DNA from: Erysipelotrichaceae bacterium
GTDB lineage: Bacteria; Bacillota_I; Bacilli_A; Erysipelotrichales; Erysipelotrichaceae
Assembly (NCBI GenBank): GCA_003520745.1
Contig: DOUE01000020.1
Span: 1-41,126, forward strand
Reading direction: 5' to 3'
DNA: 41,126 nt
The notes beneath the pieces are model-generated. The model was not told the origin of the DNA. It saw only the letters and a list, made by a program, of their open reading frames with translations, and made no database searches. A program made the translations under genes and the position numbers. Of the stretch, positions 34,114-41,126 are shown in pieces. Numbering within the stretch: position 1 is the first letter of the stretch; each line of letters opens with the position of its first letter.

Positions 34114-34987
34114 AGCCTTTACCCTCCATTTCGTAGACGAAGACTTCTTCCATCGTGATGGGGATTTCATCCAACAGGACGGGTTGGGTTTCGCTTAATT
34201 GTTGCTTCAATAACTCGGCGTCGCCCTTGACGACCAACACCGCGACATTGCCGCGTACTTCAAGATGCATCGGGTTGAAGCTTTCGAAAACACTGTGTTC
34301 AGGTAGACTGGTATAGCCGACTTGGAACTTGTGATACAAGGCACGGATGTTCTCGATTTCGTCATTGAGTCCGACTTTCCCGTCCGAGATCAAAGCGATC
34401 CGGTCGCAGATGTCTTCGAGTTCACGCAGGTTATGCGATGAAATGACGACGGTGAACTTCCGCTCCAAGAGTTGGTCGGTTAAGATTCGTTTCAATGTCA
34501 AACGCATCACCGGATCCAACCCATCGAACGCTTCGTCCAATAAAAGGACTTCAGGCAAGATCGACAAGGCCAGGATGACATTCGCCTGACGCTTCATCCC
34601 TTTGGAGAATGTGTTGATCTTCGCATGTTCGTTGATCGGGAAGTTGTTTAAGAGTTTACGGTACATCGATTCCTTGAAACTCGGATAGAAGATCTCGTAG
34701 AACTTCTTCATTTCCGCCAAGGTCGTCTGCGGCAGGAAATACGGATCGTCCGGAACGAACAGGATTTTCTTTTTCACGGACGGATTATTATAGACATTCT
34801 GGCCGGCGATGGTGATTTCGCCTTGGTCAGGTAAGAGTACGCCGCTGATCAAACGCAGGATGGTACTTTTGCCTGCACCGTTAGGACCGACCAATCCGAA
34901 GATGCTACCTTGGGGAACTTCCCAATTCACATCGTCGAGGACCTTCTTGGTGTCGAAGGATTTAGAAACATGGCTGAGTTGAATCAT
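34097..34987 (-). CDS. ABC transporter ATPase, YtrB-like
   Basis: A 296-residue ATPase with Walker A GPNGAGKST (34-42), Q-loop region, signature FSKGMKRQ in place of LSGGQ, Walker B VLLLDEAFDGLD and H-loop SSHNLRELEDICDRI. The altered signature is typical of YtrB- and EcsA-type ATPases of ABC-2 exporters. A C-terminal extension of about 75 residues follows the H-loop. It overlaps the regulator by 4 nt and the permease by 17 nt. Confidence 0.9.
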   Translation of the reverse strand: MIQLSHVSKSFDTKKVLDDVNWEVPQGSIFGLVGPNGAGKSTILRLISGVLLPDQGEITIAGQNVYNNPSVKKKILFVPDDPYFLPQTTLAEMKKFYEIFYPSFKESMYRKLLNNFPINEHAKINTFSKGMKRQANVILALSILPEVLLLDEAFDGLDPVMRLTLKRILTDQLLERKFTVVISSHNLRELEDICDRIALISDGKVGLNDEIENIRALYHKFQVGYTSLPEHSVFESFNPMHLEVRGNVAVLVVKGDAELLKQQLSETQPVLLDEIPITMEEVFVYEMEGKGYGQIV

Positions 34988-35358
34988 CGGGTTTCCTCCT
35001 CACGATACATCATCTCGACTAACTTCATAATTTCTTCTTTCGTTATGCCATAGGGGCGAAGTTTCGAAAGGACTTCCTTGACCTCCGCCAATTTTTCCTG
35101 GCGGATCACGGAAACATCCCCGTTGGGTTCGCTGACATACGATCCTTTCCCTGCGACGGAATAGATGAATCCCTCGCGTTCCAGTTCCACATACGCTTTC
35201 ATGACCGTATTGGGATTGATTCCCAAATCGATCGCCATACTTCGGACACCGGGGAGTTGTTGATGAGGAGACAATAGCCCGCACGCGATCTGTGCCAGCA
35301 CCTGTTCACGGATTTGCTGGTAGATGGGCGTACGACTGGTTTGGTTGAGTGCGATCAT
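34984..35358 (-). CDS. GntR-family regulator, YtrA subfamily
   Basis: A 124-residue repressor: a GntR winged helix (about 10-75, TPIYQQIREQVLAQIACG to GKGSYVSEP) and only a short helical tail, the mark of the YtrA subfamily. The start at ATG 35358 follows GGGAGGT; a 52-codon extension was rejected because it crosses the promoter. It is first in the operon with the ABC genes, and a dyad covers its own promoter, so autorepression relieved by an envelope-active compound is likely. Confidence 0.9.
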   Translation of the reverse strand: MIALNQTSRTPIYQQIREQVLAQIACGLLSPHQQLPGVRSMAIDLGINPNTVMKAYVELEREGFIYSVAGKGSYVSEPNGDVSVIRQEKLAEVKEVLSKLRPYGITKEEIMKLVEMMYREEETR

Positions 35359-35371
35359 AGTGTACCTCCCA

Positions 35372-35420
35372 ACTGTACTATCTACACTAATACAGTAGTA
35401 CGGCAACGGCAGATTGTCAA
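35372..35420 (-). promoter_or_regulatory. promoter and YtrA-type operator of the ABC operon
   Basis: On the minus strand TTGACA (35415-35420) is followed after 17 bp by TACTGT (35392-35397). The inverted repeat ACTGTA-N13-TACAGT (35372-35377 and 35391-35396) overlaps that -10. A second dyad GTACTA/TAGTAC (35375-35380 and 35396-35401) is interleaved with it. From memory, Bacillus YtrA recognises AGTGTA-N13-TACACT, so the arm length and 13-nt spacing agree with one base changed per arm. Confidence 0.72.
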
Positions 35421-35440
35421 TCGATTTGATAATAAGCGTG

Positions 35441-35449
35441 TGATACAAT
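35441..35449 (+). promoter_or_regulatory. extended -10 promoter of the methyltransferase gene
   Basis: TG-A-TACAAT at 35441-35449, 18 nt before the ATG. No good -35 is seen. Confidence 0.5.
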
Positions 35450-35467
35450 GGTGAAAACGGAGCGAAT

Positions 35468-36217
35468 ATGGAAAAGTACCACGAAATTTGGTTGGAAGAA
35501 GAGAGAAAAAGCATCGAGGGATGGGATTTTTCCGTTCTCGACGGACGGTGGGAGAGCGAAGCGATCCCCTGGGATTATCAAGCGGAAATCCAAAAACGTC
35601 TCAAGCCGACCGACCGCTTATTGGATCTCGGGACAGGGGGCGGTGAGTTTCTTCTTACTCTGAATCATCCCTATGAACTGACTTGTGTCACCGAAGGGTA
35701 TCCCCCGAACCTGGAAATCTGTAAGAATAAACTGGAGCCGTTAGGGATTACGGTAAAAGGGGTGGATGAATCCAACCACCTTGATTATCCCGATGCTTTC
35801 TTTGATTTGGTGATCGACCGTCATGAGGCCTATGATTTAAGTGAAGTGAAGCGGGTATTGAAACCCGGCGGAGTGTTCATCACCCAACAGGTGGGCGGAA
35901 GAAACAACGAAGAACTCTCGCGATGGTTCATACCGGATTTCGTGAGCGAGTATGCGGACTTCGATGGGCAATCTCAAAAGACGGTATTCATCGAGACTGG
36001 ATTTAGAATCGAAATGTATCAGGAAGCTTCGCTGCGACTTAAGTTTTTCGATGTCGGCACCGTCGTTTTCTATGCGAAAAACATCCCCTGGGAATTCCCG
36101 GGCTTCACTGTCGATGTCTATCTTCCTCGACTTGATGCGCTCCAAGCGTTGATGGATGAGCAAGGCTACATTCAAAGTACGGAATACCGATTCATCATCG
36201 TTGCGCGGAAAGTATGA
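35468..36217 (+). CDS. class I SAM-dependent methyltransferase
   Basis: A 249-residue Rossmann-fold methyltransferase with motif I LLDLGTGGGEF (51-61) and a following acidic strand (VTEGYPPNLE), motif IV-like FDLVIDRHE and post-motif VKRVLKPGGVF. The ribosome site is weak (GGAG). The substrate is not recognisable. The N-terminal segment (YHEIWLEEERKSIEGWDF) is shared with small-molecule methyltransferases of Bacillota by recall. It is monocistronic between divergent GntR and convergent VIT genes. Confidence 0.82.
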   Translation: MEKYHEIWLEEERKSIEGWDFSVLDGRWESEAIPWDYQAEIQKRLKPTDRLLDLGTGGGEFLLTLNHPYELTCVTEGYPPNLEICKNKLEPLGITVKGVDESNHLDYPDAFFDLVIDRHEAYDLSEVKRVLKPGGVFITQQVGGRNNEELSRWFIPDFVSEYADFDGQSQKTVFIETGFRIEMYQEASLRLKFFDVGTVVFYAKNIPWEFPGFTVDVYLPRLDALQALMDEQGYIQSTEYRFIIVARKV

Positions 36218-36218
36218 A

Positions 36219-36246
36219 AAAATCGGAATGAATCCGATTTTCTTTT
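36219..36246. terminator. bidirectional terminator, methyltransferase / VIT gene
   Basis: AAAATCGGA (36219-36227) pairs with TCCGATTTT (36233-36241) around ATGAA. T runs follow on both strands. Confidence 0.85.
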
Positions 36247-37127
36247 TAGACTTCGATTCCCATGAACTGTTTGACGATGATCCCGATGATGAAGGCGATC
36301 GTGGCGACCGTCAACGAAATCGCAGCCATTTCCACGAAACGTTTCTTGAACGGGAGATCTTGTGCGACGGAGACATAGTAGGTGAAGATGAAGATGATCA
36401 GGATGACGATCACCAACATACTCAACAAGGCATAGAGATATTGGTTAGCAGGGAAGATTAGATACGGCAGCACCAGCATGACGACGGCTGCGATATACAT
36501 GATGCCGGTATAGGATGCGGCTTTCAGGGGATGTTCGGCTCCTTCGCTGCGTGCCGAGAGGTATTCGCTGCTCATCATTGATAGTGTCGCGGAAATCCCG
36601 GTGATCAAACCGCTCAACGCGATGATCTTGGTGTTCTGCAGTGCGAAACTCAATCCGGCCAAGGTTCCGGTCAATTCCACCAACGCATCGTTGAGACCCA
36701 ACACCATCGAACCGACATAACGCAATCTCTCCTCATCCAACATCCCCAAGAGATCTTTCTCATGGGATTGTTCATCCTCGGCGACGCGTGTTGCCTCAGG
36801 GAAGGTCTTCGCGATATCCTGATAGATATCGTTGGCTTGGTCTTCACCCTTCTCCATCAGTTTCAATGTGAAGGTGAATCCGAAAATCCGACTAATCGCC
36901 TTAAACCAAGCGATGCGAACGTGGTTCACTTTCGCTTCCGTCTTGGTGTGCCTCTTCCATAGATTACTGTGTCCTTTTTCTTCATTGGCGATCTTCAATA
37001 AGATCGCTTTGTTGGGGTCGCCTTCTTTCAAGCGATTCGCCAACGCGCTATAGACATAGTGTTCCGTCATTTCCCCGTCCTGCATCTTTCGCAGAACGTC
37101 CATTGTTTTTTGATCGTAGGTTGTCAT
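36246..37127 (-). CDS. ferritin-like / VIT1 (CCC1) fusion metal transporter
   Basis: A 293-residue protein. Residues 1-about 140 form a rubrerythrin/ferritin-like four-helix domain with Glu-x-x-His motifs (EMTEHYVY, NEEKGH, EDEQSHEKD). Residues about 140-293 are the VIT1/CCC1 membrane domain with VLGLNDALVELTGTLAG, then SGLITGISATLSMMSSEYLSA, and three more membrane segments. The same architecture is known from MbfA-type iron exporters (family knowledge). It would bind Fe2+ or Mn2+ inside and export it. GGAGGAAGAG precedes the ATG. No Fur box was seen at its promoter. Confidence 0.87.
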   Translation of the reverse strand: MTTYDQKTMDVLRKMQDGEMTEHYVYSALANRLKEGDPNKAILLKIANEEKGHSNLWKRHTKTEAKVNHVRIAWFKAISRIFGFTFTLKLMEKGEDQANDIYQDIAKTFPEATRVAEDEQSHEKDLLGMLDEERLRYVGSMVLGLNDALVELTGTLAGLSFALQNTKIIALSGLITGISATLSMMSSEYLSARSEGAEHPLKAASYTGIMYIAAVVMLVLPYLIFPANQYLYALLSMLVIVILIIFIFTYYVSVAQDLPFKKRFVEMAAISLTVATIAFIIGIIVKQFMGIEV

Positions 37128-37244
37128 ACTCTTCCTCCATACCCTTTAGTTTAGCACTTTTACGGAGGCATTTCTAAGCAAGGTCATCGATTTCCCCCAA
37201 TTTGACAGGGTATGTTAAAATAAGTGGGCAAAGGAGGGCGAACT

Positions 37245-39116
37245 ATGTTTGATGTATTGGTCGTCGGCGCGGGTCATGCGGGTGTCGAAGCCGCGTTGGC
37301 GTGTGCTCGTATGGGTGTAAAGACCGCCCTTGTAACAATGAATAAAGACAGGATCGCCGTCATGCCCTGCAACCCTTCCGTCGGAGGTCCTGCGAAAGGG
37401 ATCGTCGTTCGTGAGATCGATGCGTTGGGCGGACAGATGGGGATCGTCGCCGACCTTACGGCACTTCAATTCAAAATGCTGAATACAAACAAAGGACCGG
37501 GTGTCCAATGTTTGCGCGTTCAGTCCGATAAAATCGCCTACTCCCGTGAGATGGGACGGATCGTCAACCATACCGGGAATCTTACCGTGATCGAAGCGAT
37601 GGCGGAAGAAATCATATTCGAAGAGAAGAAAGTGGTCGGACTTCGCTTGGGGAACCAAGAAATCCTGCCATGTAAAGCGCTGATTTTGACGTCGGGGACC
37701 TATATGTCCGCAAAGATCCTGGTTGGAAATACGGCGACGGAAAGCGGTCCGGAGAATCAGAAAACGACGAAGAATCTTTCCCAATCGCTTCGCGATGCCG
37801 GCTTGCGTACCTTCAGATTAAAGACCGGGACTCCGGCTCGAATCAAAACAAACTCGATCGATTTCTCAAAAGGATTGATCCAACCCGGGGATGAAGCATT
37901 CATCCATTTTTCTTCCCTTACCAAGAAAGACCAAATCATCAAAGAACAGGTACCCTGTTATTTGATCTATACCCAACCCCAAACCCACCAGATCATCAAA
38001 CTCAACATCAACCGCAGTGCGATGTATTCCGGCTTGGTGGAAGGGGTCGGTCCAAGGTATTGCCCGTCGATCGAAGACAAACTCGTACGTTTCTCCGATA
38101 AAGAGCGGCACCAGATCTTCCTAGAACCGGAATCCCTTGAACTGGACACCACCTATATCCAAGGGTTCTCCACCTCGCTCCCGCATGACGTCCAAGACGA
38201 GATGTTGAGGAGTTTACCGGGGATGGATCATTGCATCATCGACAAGTATGCCTATGCGATCGAATACGATGCGATCGATCCGTTACAATTGACGGCCGAC
38301 CTTAAGGTGAAAGACATGGAAGGATTCTATTGCGCAGGGCAAATCAACGGGACATCGGGTTATGAAGAAGCCGCCGGACAAGGATTGATGGCGGGCATCA
38401 ATGCAGCACGATGGATCCAAGGGAAAGACCCGTTGATCCTGAAACGTGATGAAGCCTACATCGGTGTCATGATCGATGATCTTGTCACCAAAGGCACCAA
38501 AGAACCCTATCGGCTTTTAACCAGTCGGGCGGAATATCGACTCTTACTTCGTCATGACAATGCCGAACAACGGCTTTCCCAAATCGGGAGAAATATCGGG
38601 CTTTTGGATGATGAAAGATATGGTTTATATCAAGAAGCCACAAGACAACGCAATGAATTGGTCGACCGTCTGAAAACGACACGGTTTCAACGGAGTGAAG
38701 CACTCAATAAGATATTGACTGACCATGGCTACGAGCCTTCGATCGAAGGCATGTTGGCGGAAGAGTTACTCAAACGGCCAAACATCAAAATCGATGACTT
38801 GGCATCCCTCATGGATCTCTCGATGGTCGACGAGGAAGTTCTCAATCATGTGGAGATCGAAGTGAAATACCAAGGATACATCGTCAAGGCGAAAAAAGAA
38901 GCCCAGCGGTTAACAGCGATGGAAGACCTGAAACTCCCTGACAATCTGGATTATCATGCGATGGACCATCTTTCATTGGAAGGTCGGCAGAAACTGACGG
39001 CGATCCGCCCCCTGACGGTTGGGCAAGCAAGCCGGATTTCCGGTGTCAATCCGGCCGATATCGCGGTACTGGCGATGGTGATCGGACAGAAACAAAAGGG
39101 CGGTCATATTACTTGA
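37245..39116 (+). CDS. mnmG: tRNA uridine-5-carboxymethylaminomethyl modification enzyme
   Basis: MnmG (GidA), with MnmE, adds the cmnm group to U34 of certain tRNAs using FAD and folate. The 623 residues start with the FAD-binding VLVVGAGHAGVEAA, then MPCNPSVGGPAKG. GTPARI carries no Cys, as expected; the conserved catalytic Cys lies in PCNPS and FYCAGQINGTSGYEEAAGQG. A helical C-terminal domain (about 480-620, ARIS-type GQASRISGVNPADIAVL) binds tRNA and MnmE. The start at ATG 37245 has AAGGAGG 7 nt upstream. mnmE, rsmG and parA, its usual neighbours, are not here. Confidence 0.96.
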   Translation: MFDVLVVGAGHAGVEAALACARMGVKTALVTMNKDRIAVMPCNPSVGGPAKGIVVREIDALGGQMGIVADLTALQFKMLNTNKGPGVQCLRVQSDKIAYSREMGRIVNHTGNLTVIEAMAEEIIFEEKKVVGLRLGNQEILPCKALILTSGTYMSAKILVGNTATESGPENQKTTKNLSQSLRDAGLRTFRLKTGTPARIKTNSIDFSKGLIQPGDEAFIHFSSLTKKDQIIKEQVPCYLIYTQPQTHQIIKLNINRSAMYSGLVEGVGPRYCPSIEDKLVRFSDKERHQIFLEPESLELDTTYIQGFSTSLPHDVQDEMLRSLPGMDHCIIDKYAYAIEYDAIDPLQLTADLKVKDMEGFYCAGQINGTSGYEEAAGQGLMAGINAARWIQGKDPLILKRDEAYIGVMIDDLVTKGTKEPYRLLTSRAEYRLLLRHDNAEQRLSQIGRNIGLLDDERYGLYQEATRQRNELVDRLKTTRFQRSEALNKILTDHGYEPSIEGMLAEELLKRPNIKIDDLASLMDLSMVDEEVLNHVEIEVKYQGYIVKAKKEAQRLTAMEDLKLPDNLDYHAMDHLSLEGRQKLTAIRPLTVGQASRISGVNPADIAVLAMVIGQKQKGGHIT

Positions 39117-39141
39117 ATATTCAAAGCATCTATCTTATACT
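39113..39141 (+). promoter_or_regulatory. promoter-like element 1 of a duplicated unit
   Basis: TTGAAT (39113-39118, overlapping the mnmG stop), a 17-bp spacer and TATACT (39136-39141). A start near 39148 would run straight into the hairpin at 39153. Confidence 0.5.
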
Positions 39142-39152
39142 TCAATCATGAT

Positions 39153-39175
39153 AAAGAGGCCGCGGTGCCTCTTTT
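39153..39175 (+). terminator. hairpin of unit 1
   Basis: AAAGAGGC pairs with GCCTCTTT around CGCGGT, then further T. It serves as the mnmG terminator. Confidence 0.85.
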
Positions 39176-39213
39176 TCCTTGGTCGAACCCAAAAAACTTC
39201 TTGGGCAAATCAG

Positions 39214-39242
39214 TTGAAGAAACGATGGATCGATGGCATACT
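39214..39242 (+). promoter_or_regulatory. promoter-like element 2 of a duplicated unit
   Basis: TTGAAG (39214-39219), a 17-bp spacer and CATACT (39237-39242), at the same offset as element 1. It is the only candidate promoter directly upstream of the thioredoxin gene. Confidence 0.5.
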
Positions 39243-39253
39243 TAAACCATGAT

Positions 39254-39276
39254 AAAGAGGCCGCGGTGCCTCTTTT
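39254..39276 (+). terminator. hairpin of unit 2, in the thioredoxin leader
   Basis: Identical to the unit 1 hairpin. It lies between promoter-like element 2 and the thioredoxin start, so it could act as an attenuator. Confidence 0.8.
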
Positions 39277-39291
39277 TCCTTGGAGTAAACA

Positions 39292-39618
39292 ATGAACGAA
39301 ACAACGCAACTAAAATTGATAAACAACCCGCAGGACTTTATGGACAACATCAACGCCCAACCCACATCGATCCTCTATTTCACCACCCCCACATGCAATG
39401 TCTGTAAAGCGGTGTTTCCGAAATTGACGGAACTAAGCTCGAACTATGCCTTTCCTCTTTTAAAGATCGACGGATCGATGCATCCTGACATCGCCGCGCA
39501 AAACAATGTGTTCACCGTTCCGACCATCCTCGTGTTCCACGAAGGAAAAGAAGTGCTACGTGAAAGTCGCTTCATCGATTTCAACAAGATCCAACGGATC
39601 CTTGATCTCCTAACGTAA
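39292..39618 (+). CDS. thioredoxin-family protein
   Basis: A 108-residue single-domain thioredoxin fold. The redox motif is CNVC (Cys35-Cys38) in FTTPTCNVCKAVFPK, and the cis-proline is in FTVPTILVF. The canonical thioredoxin motif is CGPC, so this is a thioredoxin-like thiol oxidoreductase with a non-standard dipeptide. There is no signal peptide, so it is cytoplasmic. The start at 39292 follows TTGGAG at 8 nt. It sits behind a terminator-like hairpin, suggesting conditional expression. Confidence 0.87.
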   Translation: MNETTQLKLINNPQDFMDNINAQPTSILYFTTPTCNVCKAVFPKLTELSSNYAFPLLKIDGSMHPDIAAQNNVFTVPTILVFHEGKEVLRESRFIDFNKIQRILDLLT

Positions 39619-39648
39619 AAGAAATCCCAACGCAATGGGATTTCTTTT
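39617..39648. terminator. bidirectional terminator, thioredoxin / hydrolase
   Basis: A 13-bp perfect stem (39617-39629 with 39636-39648) around a 6-nt loop, with A and T runs at either side. Confidence 0.9.
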
Positions 39649-39657
39649 CTGTTTCGT

Positions 39658-40146
39658 CTATTTTAGGAAGTAACCGAGCGCGTTGTATGAAACCACCGGG
39701 CGAAGAAGTTGGATGCTTCTGACTTCTTCCTCATGGACTCCGGCGATTCCATGTTGAAGCAAGAAGGTGGAATAGCCTCTTTCGACCGCACCGTTATACG
39801 TAAAGAGCACGCAATACTCGGCGGCGAACCCGCTCACCACGACACTATCCACATCCTGTGATCGAAGTAAGGTGTCCAATTCGGTTTGCCAGAAAGAATT
39901 ACTGAAACGTTTATGGATATGGAAGTCTGATTCTTCCATGATCAACTCATCGACACAATCGAAGCCTTCTTCTCCAGGTCCGGCGTCTTCCAAATCCTGG
40001 ATGATGACGACCGGTAAGCTCTTCGAGCGGAAGATTTTGCTTACTTCATTGATGTAGGCGACGGCGGAGAGGAAAGAATCGGTCGACGACGCATTGGTCT
40101 TACAATTCTTCTGCATATCCACGATCAACAAGGCGGTTTTCGACAT
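39658..40146 (-). CDS. isochorismatase-family cysteine hydrolase
   Basis: A 162-residue hydrolase of the isochorismatase/nicotinamidase superfamily with the catalytic triad Asp10 (LLIVDMQ), Lys79 (HKRFSNSF) and Cys112 (GFAAEYCV). The cis-peptide region before Cys (VSGFAAEYC) is typical. The metal-binding His residues expected of nicotinamidase (D-x-H-x-x-x-H) are not evident, so nicotinamide is not a safe substrate call. AAAGGAG precedes the ATG. Confidence 0.85.
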   Translation of the reverse strand: MSKTALLIVDMQKNCKTNASSTDSFLSAVAYINEVSKIFRSKSLPVVIIQDLEDAGPGEEGFDCVDELIMEESDFHIHKRFSNSFWQTELDTLLRSQDVDSVVVSGFAAEYCVLFTYNGAVERGYSTFLLQHGIAGVHEEEVRSIQLLRPVVSYNALGYFLK

Positions 40147-40189
40147 AGGTTTCTCCTTTGTTTAGGTAAGAGATTATCGAAGTAATGGA

Positions 40190-40756
40190 TTAATTATGAT
40201 TAACAATGACGGTGAACGTACGACCCGCGAACTCATCGCGTAACTTCATTTGGTCTTCATTGAGATCCGTCCAGATGATCAGTGTTCTCGCAAGGATATA
40301 TCCTCTTCCAAGATCGACCCCGCTTGTGGCTTCTTTCGAATAGACCGCATACCCGGTGATGAATTCAATCTTCGAGTCATCATGGAAGAAGAAATCGATG
40401 CTTGTATCCGTTTCCGCAACGAAGACATATTCCGGGAGTTGTCCCTCGACTTCGATCTGGACATTGATCTTGGTCGGTGTGACGACGGTGACATCGCGCA
40501 CACTGTCATAATAGGATAAGGTAAAGTCTTCACCAAGGATGGATGTGCTATGATCAACCAGATAAACCTCCGCAAGATTCGCCAATTCGGTGATTTCACT
40601 CGTCATTTTATTGATCGACGTTTCCTGAATGGCGATCGAGAACTGTTGGGATTCCAACGTGGATTTAAATTTCGTAAGTTCTTCCGAGTCTTTTTGCGTA
40701 CACCCTCCAAAAACGATCAAAAGAAGGGCGACGAGTACGATGGTCTTGTTGATCAT
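40190..40756 (-). CDS. lipoprotein, member of a tandem paralogous pair
   Basis: A 188-residue lipoprotein with MINKTIVLVALLLIVFGGC (lipobox GGC, Cys19). A short helical stretch (about 25-60) is followed by a beta-rich domain. From YYDSVRDVTVVTPTKINVQIEVEGQLP onward it aligns with the next gene upstream, ending in LRDEFAGRTFTVIVN against IREDFEKLVFTVTLG. It starts 4 nt after the stop of that gene with no strong ribosome site, so coupled translation is likely. Function unknown. Confidence 0.7.
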   Translation of the reverse strand: MINKTIVLVALLLIVFGGCTQKDSEELTKFKSTLESQQFSIAIQETSINKMTSEITELANLAEVYLVDHSTSILGEDFTLSYYDSVRDVTVVTPTKINVQIEVEGQLPEYVFVAETDTSIDFFFHDDSKIEFITGYAVYSKEATSGVDLGRGYILARTLIIWTDLNEDQMKLRDEFAGRTFTVIVNHN

Positions 40757-40760
40757 TTTA

Positions 40761-41126
40761 TCATTTACCGAGCGTTACGGTGAAAACCAGCTTCTCGAAG
40801 TCTTCTCTGATTTTTAGCGAAGTTCCGGTCAGTTTGGAAGGTTCCCCATTCACCTTCACCAAAGCCATCCCGTTACCAAGGTCAAGAACGATATCTTTGA
40901 TCCCTGCCCGCTCAAGCGCAAGTTTACTTACCGCTTCATAGCCGAGAATGAATTCTTTCGTGATGTTTCCGTCGCTTCCAAACTCGCCGTTGAAATAGAA
41001 ATGAACCAACCCTCGATCTTCATTCATCGTGATCTGTATCGGCAGTCTACCCTTGAATTCGATACGGATGTTGGTCAACGCCGGGGTGAGGATCATCACG
41101 TCTTTCGCTTCATCATAGTATTCGAT
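40761..41126 (-). CDS. paralogous protein, probably lipoprotein, 5' end beyond the window
   Basis: The frame is open from the right edge and encodes at least 121 residues, beginning IEYYDEAKDVMILTP. An internal ATG at 41099 is not the true start, because homology to the following gene extends upstream of it (YYD..KDV against YYDSVRDV). Shared features are the segments TPxxxNIRIE, KEFILGYEAVSK and IREDFEKLVFTVTLGK. A signal peptide and lipobox are expected outside the window but cannot be seen. Function unknown. Confidence 0.65.
   Translation of the reverse strand: MEYYDEAKDVMILTPALTNIRIEFKGRLPIQITMNEDRGLVHFYFNGEFGSDGNITKEFILGYEAVSKLALERAGIKDIVLDLGNGMALVKVNGEPSKLTGTSLKIREDFEKLVFTVTLGK

Larger units (their letters stand above)
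39113..39283 (+). repeat. tandem duplication, 101-bp offset, each unit promoter plus hairpin
   Basis: Unit 1 (39113-39182) and unit 2 (39214-39283) align without gaps. Their last 36 bp, from CATGATAAAG to CTTTTTCCTTGG, are identical (39147-39182 and 39248-39283). The first 38 positions match at 26, including the -35 and -10 hexamers. The 31 bp between units hold a weak CCCAA/TTGGG hairpin (39188-39205). The TTGGAG at the end of unit 2 also provides the ribosome site of the thioredoxin gene. Confidence 0.85.

Noticed and set aside
37202..37221. TTGACA and TAAAAT upstream of mnmG as a promoter pair
   Set aside because: The spacer is only 8 bp, too short for a sigma-70 type promoter. One of the two hexamers may be real but the pair is not.

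Overview
This window reads as ordinary chromosome of a low-complexity Bacillota. TGA is used as a stop codon, genes are densely packed with many ATGA-type start/stop overlaps, Shine-Dalgarno sites are strong (AAGGAGG-like), and there is a T-box leader. Base composition is close to half G+C by eye. Two blocks match the origin-proximal gene order known from Bacillus subtilis but shortened: pth-mfd-rqcP-divIC and tmk-holB-ricT-rsmI with metG nearby. The sporulation genes that lie between them in Bacillus (spoVT, yabP, yabQ, spoIIE) and yabA are absent. This suggests a non-sporulating lineage such as Erysipelotrichia or a relative of Acholeplasma/Izemoplasma/Haloplasma. The placement is inference, not proof. 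No transposase, phage gene, CRISPR array, rRNA or tRNA was found.

Layout. 1-7319 is a pyrimidine operon, (pyrC end)-carA-carB-pyrK-pyrD-pyrF-pyrE, making UMP from glutamine, bicarbonate and aspartate; it ends at a hairpin terminator. 7436-10408 holds a secreted coiled-coil protein and a small lipoprotein, divergent from an OmpR-type two-component system; a direct repeat with 11-bp period lies between them. 10426-12234 holds a cytochrome b5-like lipoprotein, an unknown lipoprotein and an unknown anchored protein. 12365-18730 is pth-mfd-rqcP, then divIC, then gpmI. 18867-22107 holds an ADP-ribose pyrophosphatase and two tandem polysaccharide-deacetylase-like proteins, the first of which has lost its metal ligands.

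22157-25491 is tmk-holB-ricT-rsmI. 25564-26527 is a perR-rubrerythrin operon with a Fur/Per-type operator. 26616-27776 holds a PPP phosphatase and a small membrane protein. 27851-30608 is a methionine T-box, metG and a DNA glycosylase. 30723-31523 is a membrane FMN-binding protein. 31555-35358 is a GntR(YtrA)-ABC ATPase-ABC permease operon on the minus strand. 35468-37127 holds a methyltransferase and a ferritin-like/VIT1 fusion. 37245-39618 holds mnmG and a thioredoxin, separated by a duplicated promoter-plus-terminator unit. 39658-41126 holds an isochorismatase-family hydrolase and two tandem paralogous lipoproteins, the second running off the window.

Themes. Core functions (nucleotide synthesis, translation fidelity, repair, division) are interleaved with small envelope and redox modules: PerR/rubrerythrin, ferritin-VIT, thioredoxin, cytochrome b5 and FMN proteins. 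The most unusual items are the 101-bp-offset promoter/terminator duplication at 39113-39283, the enzyme/pseudoenzyme deacetylase pair at 19480-22107, the two-component module with its divergent CpxP-like partner, and a conservative change in the CarA catalytic triad.
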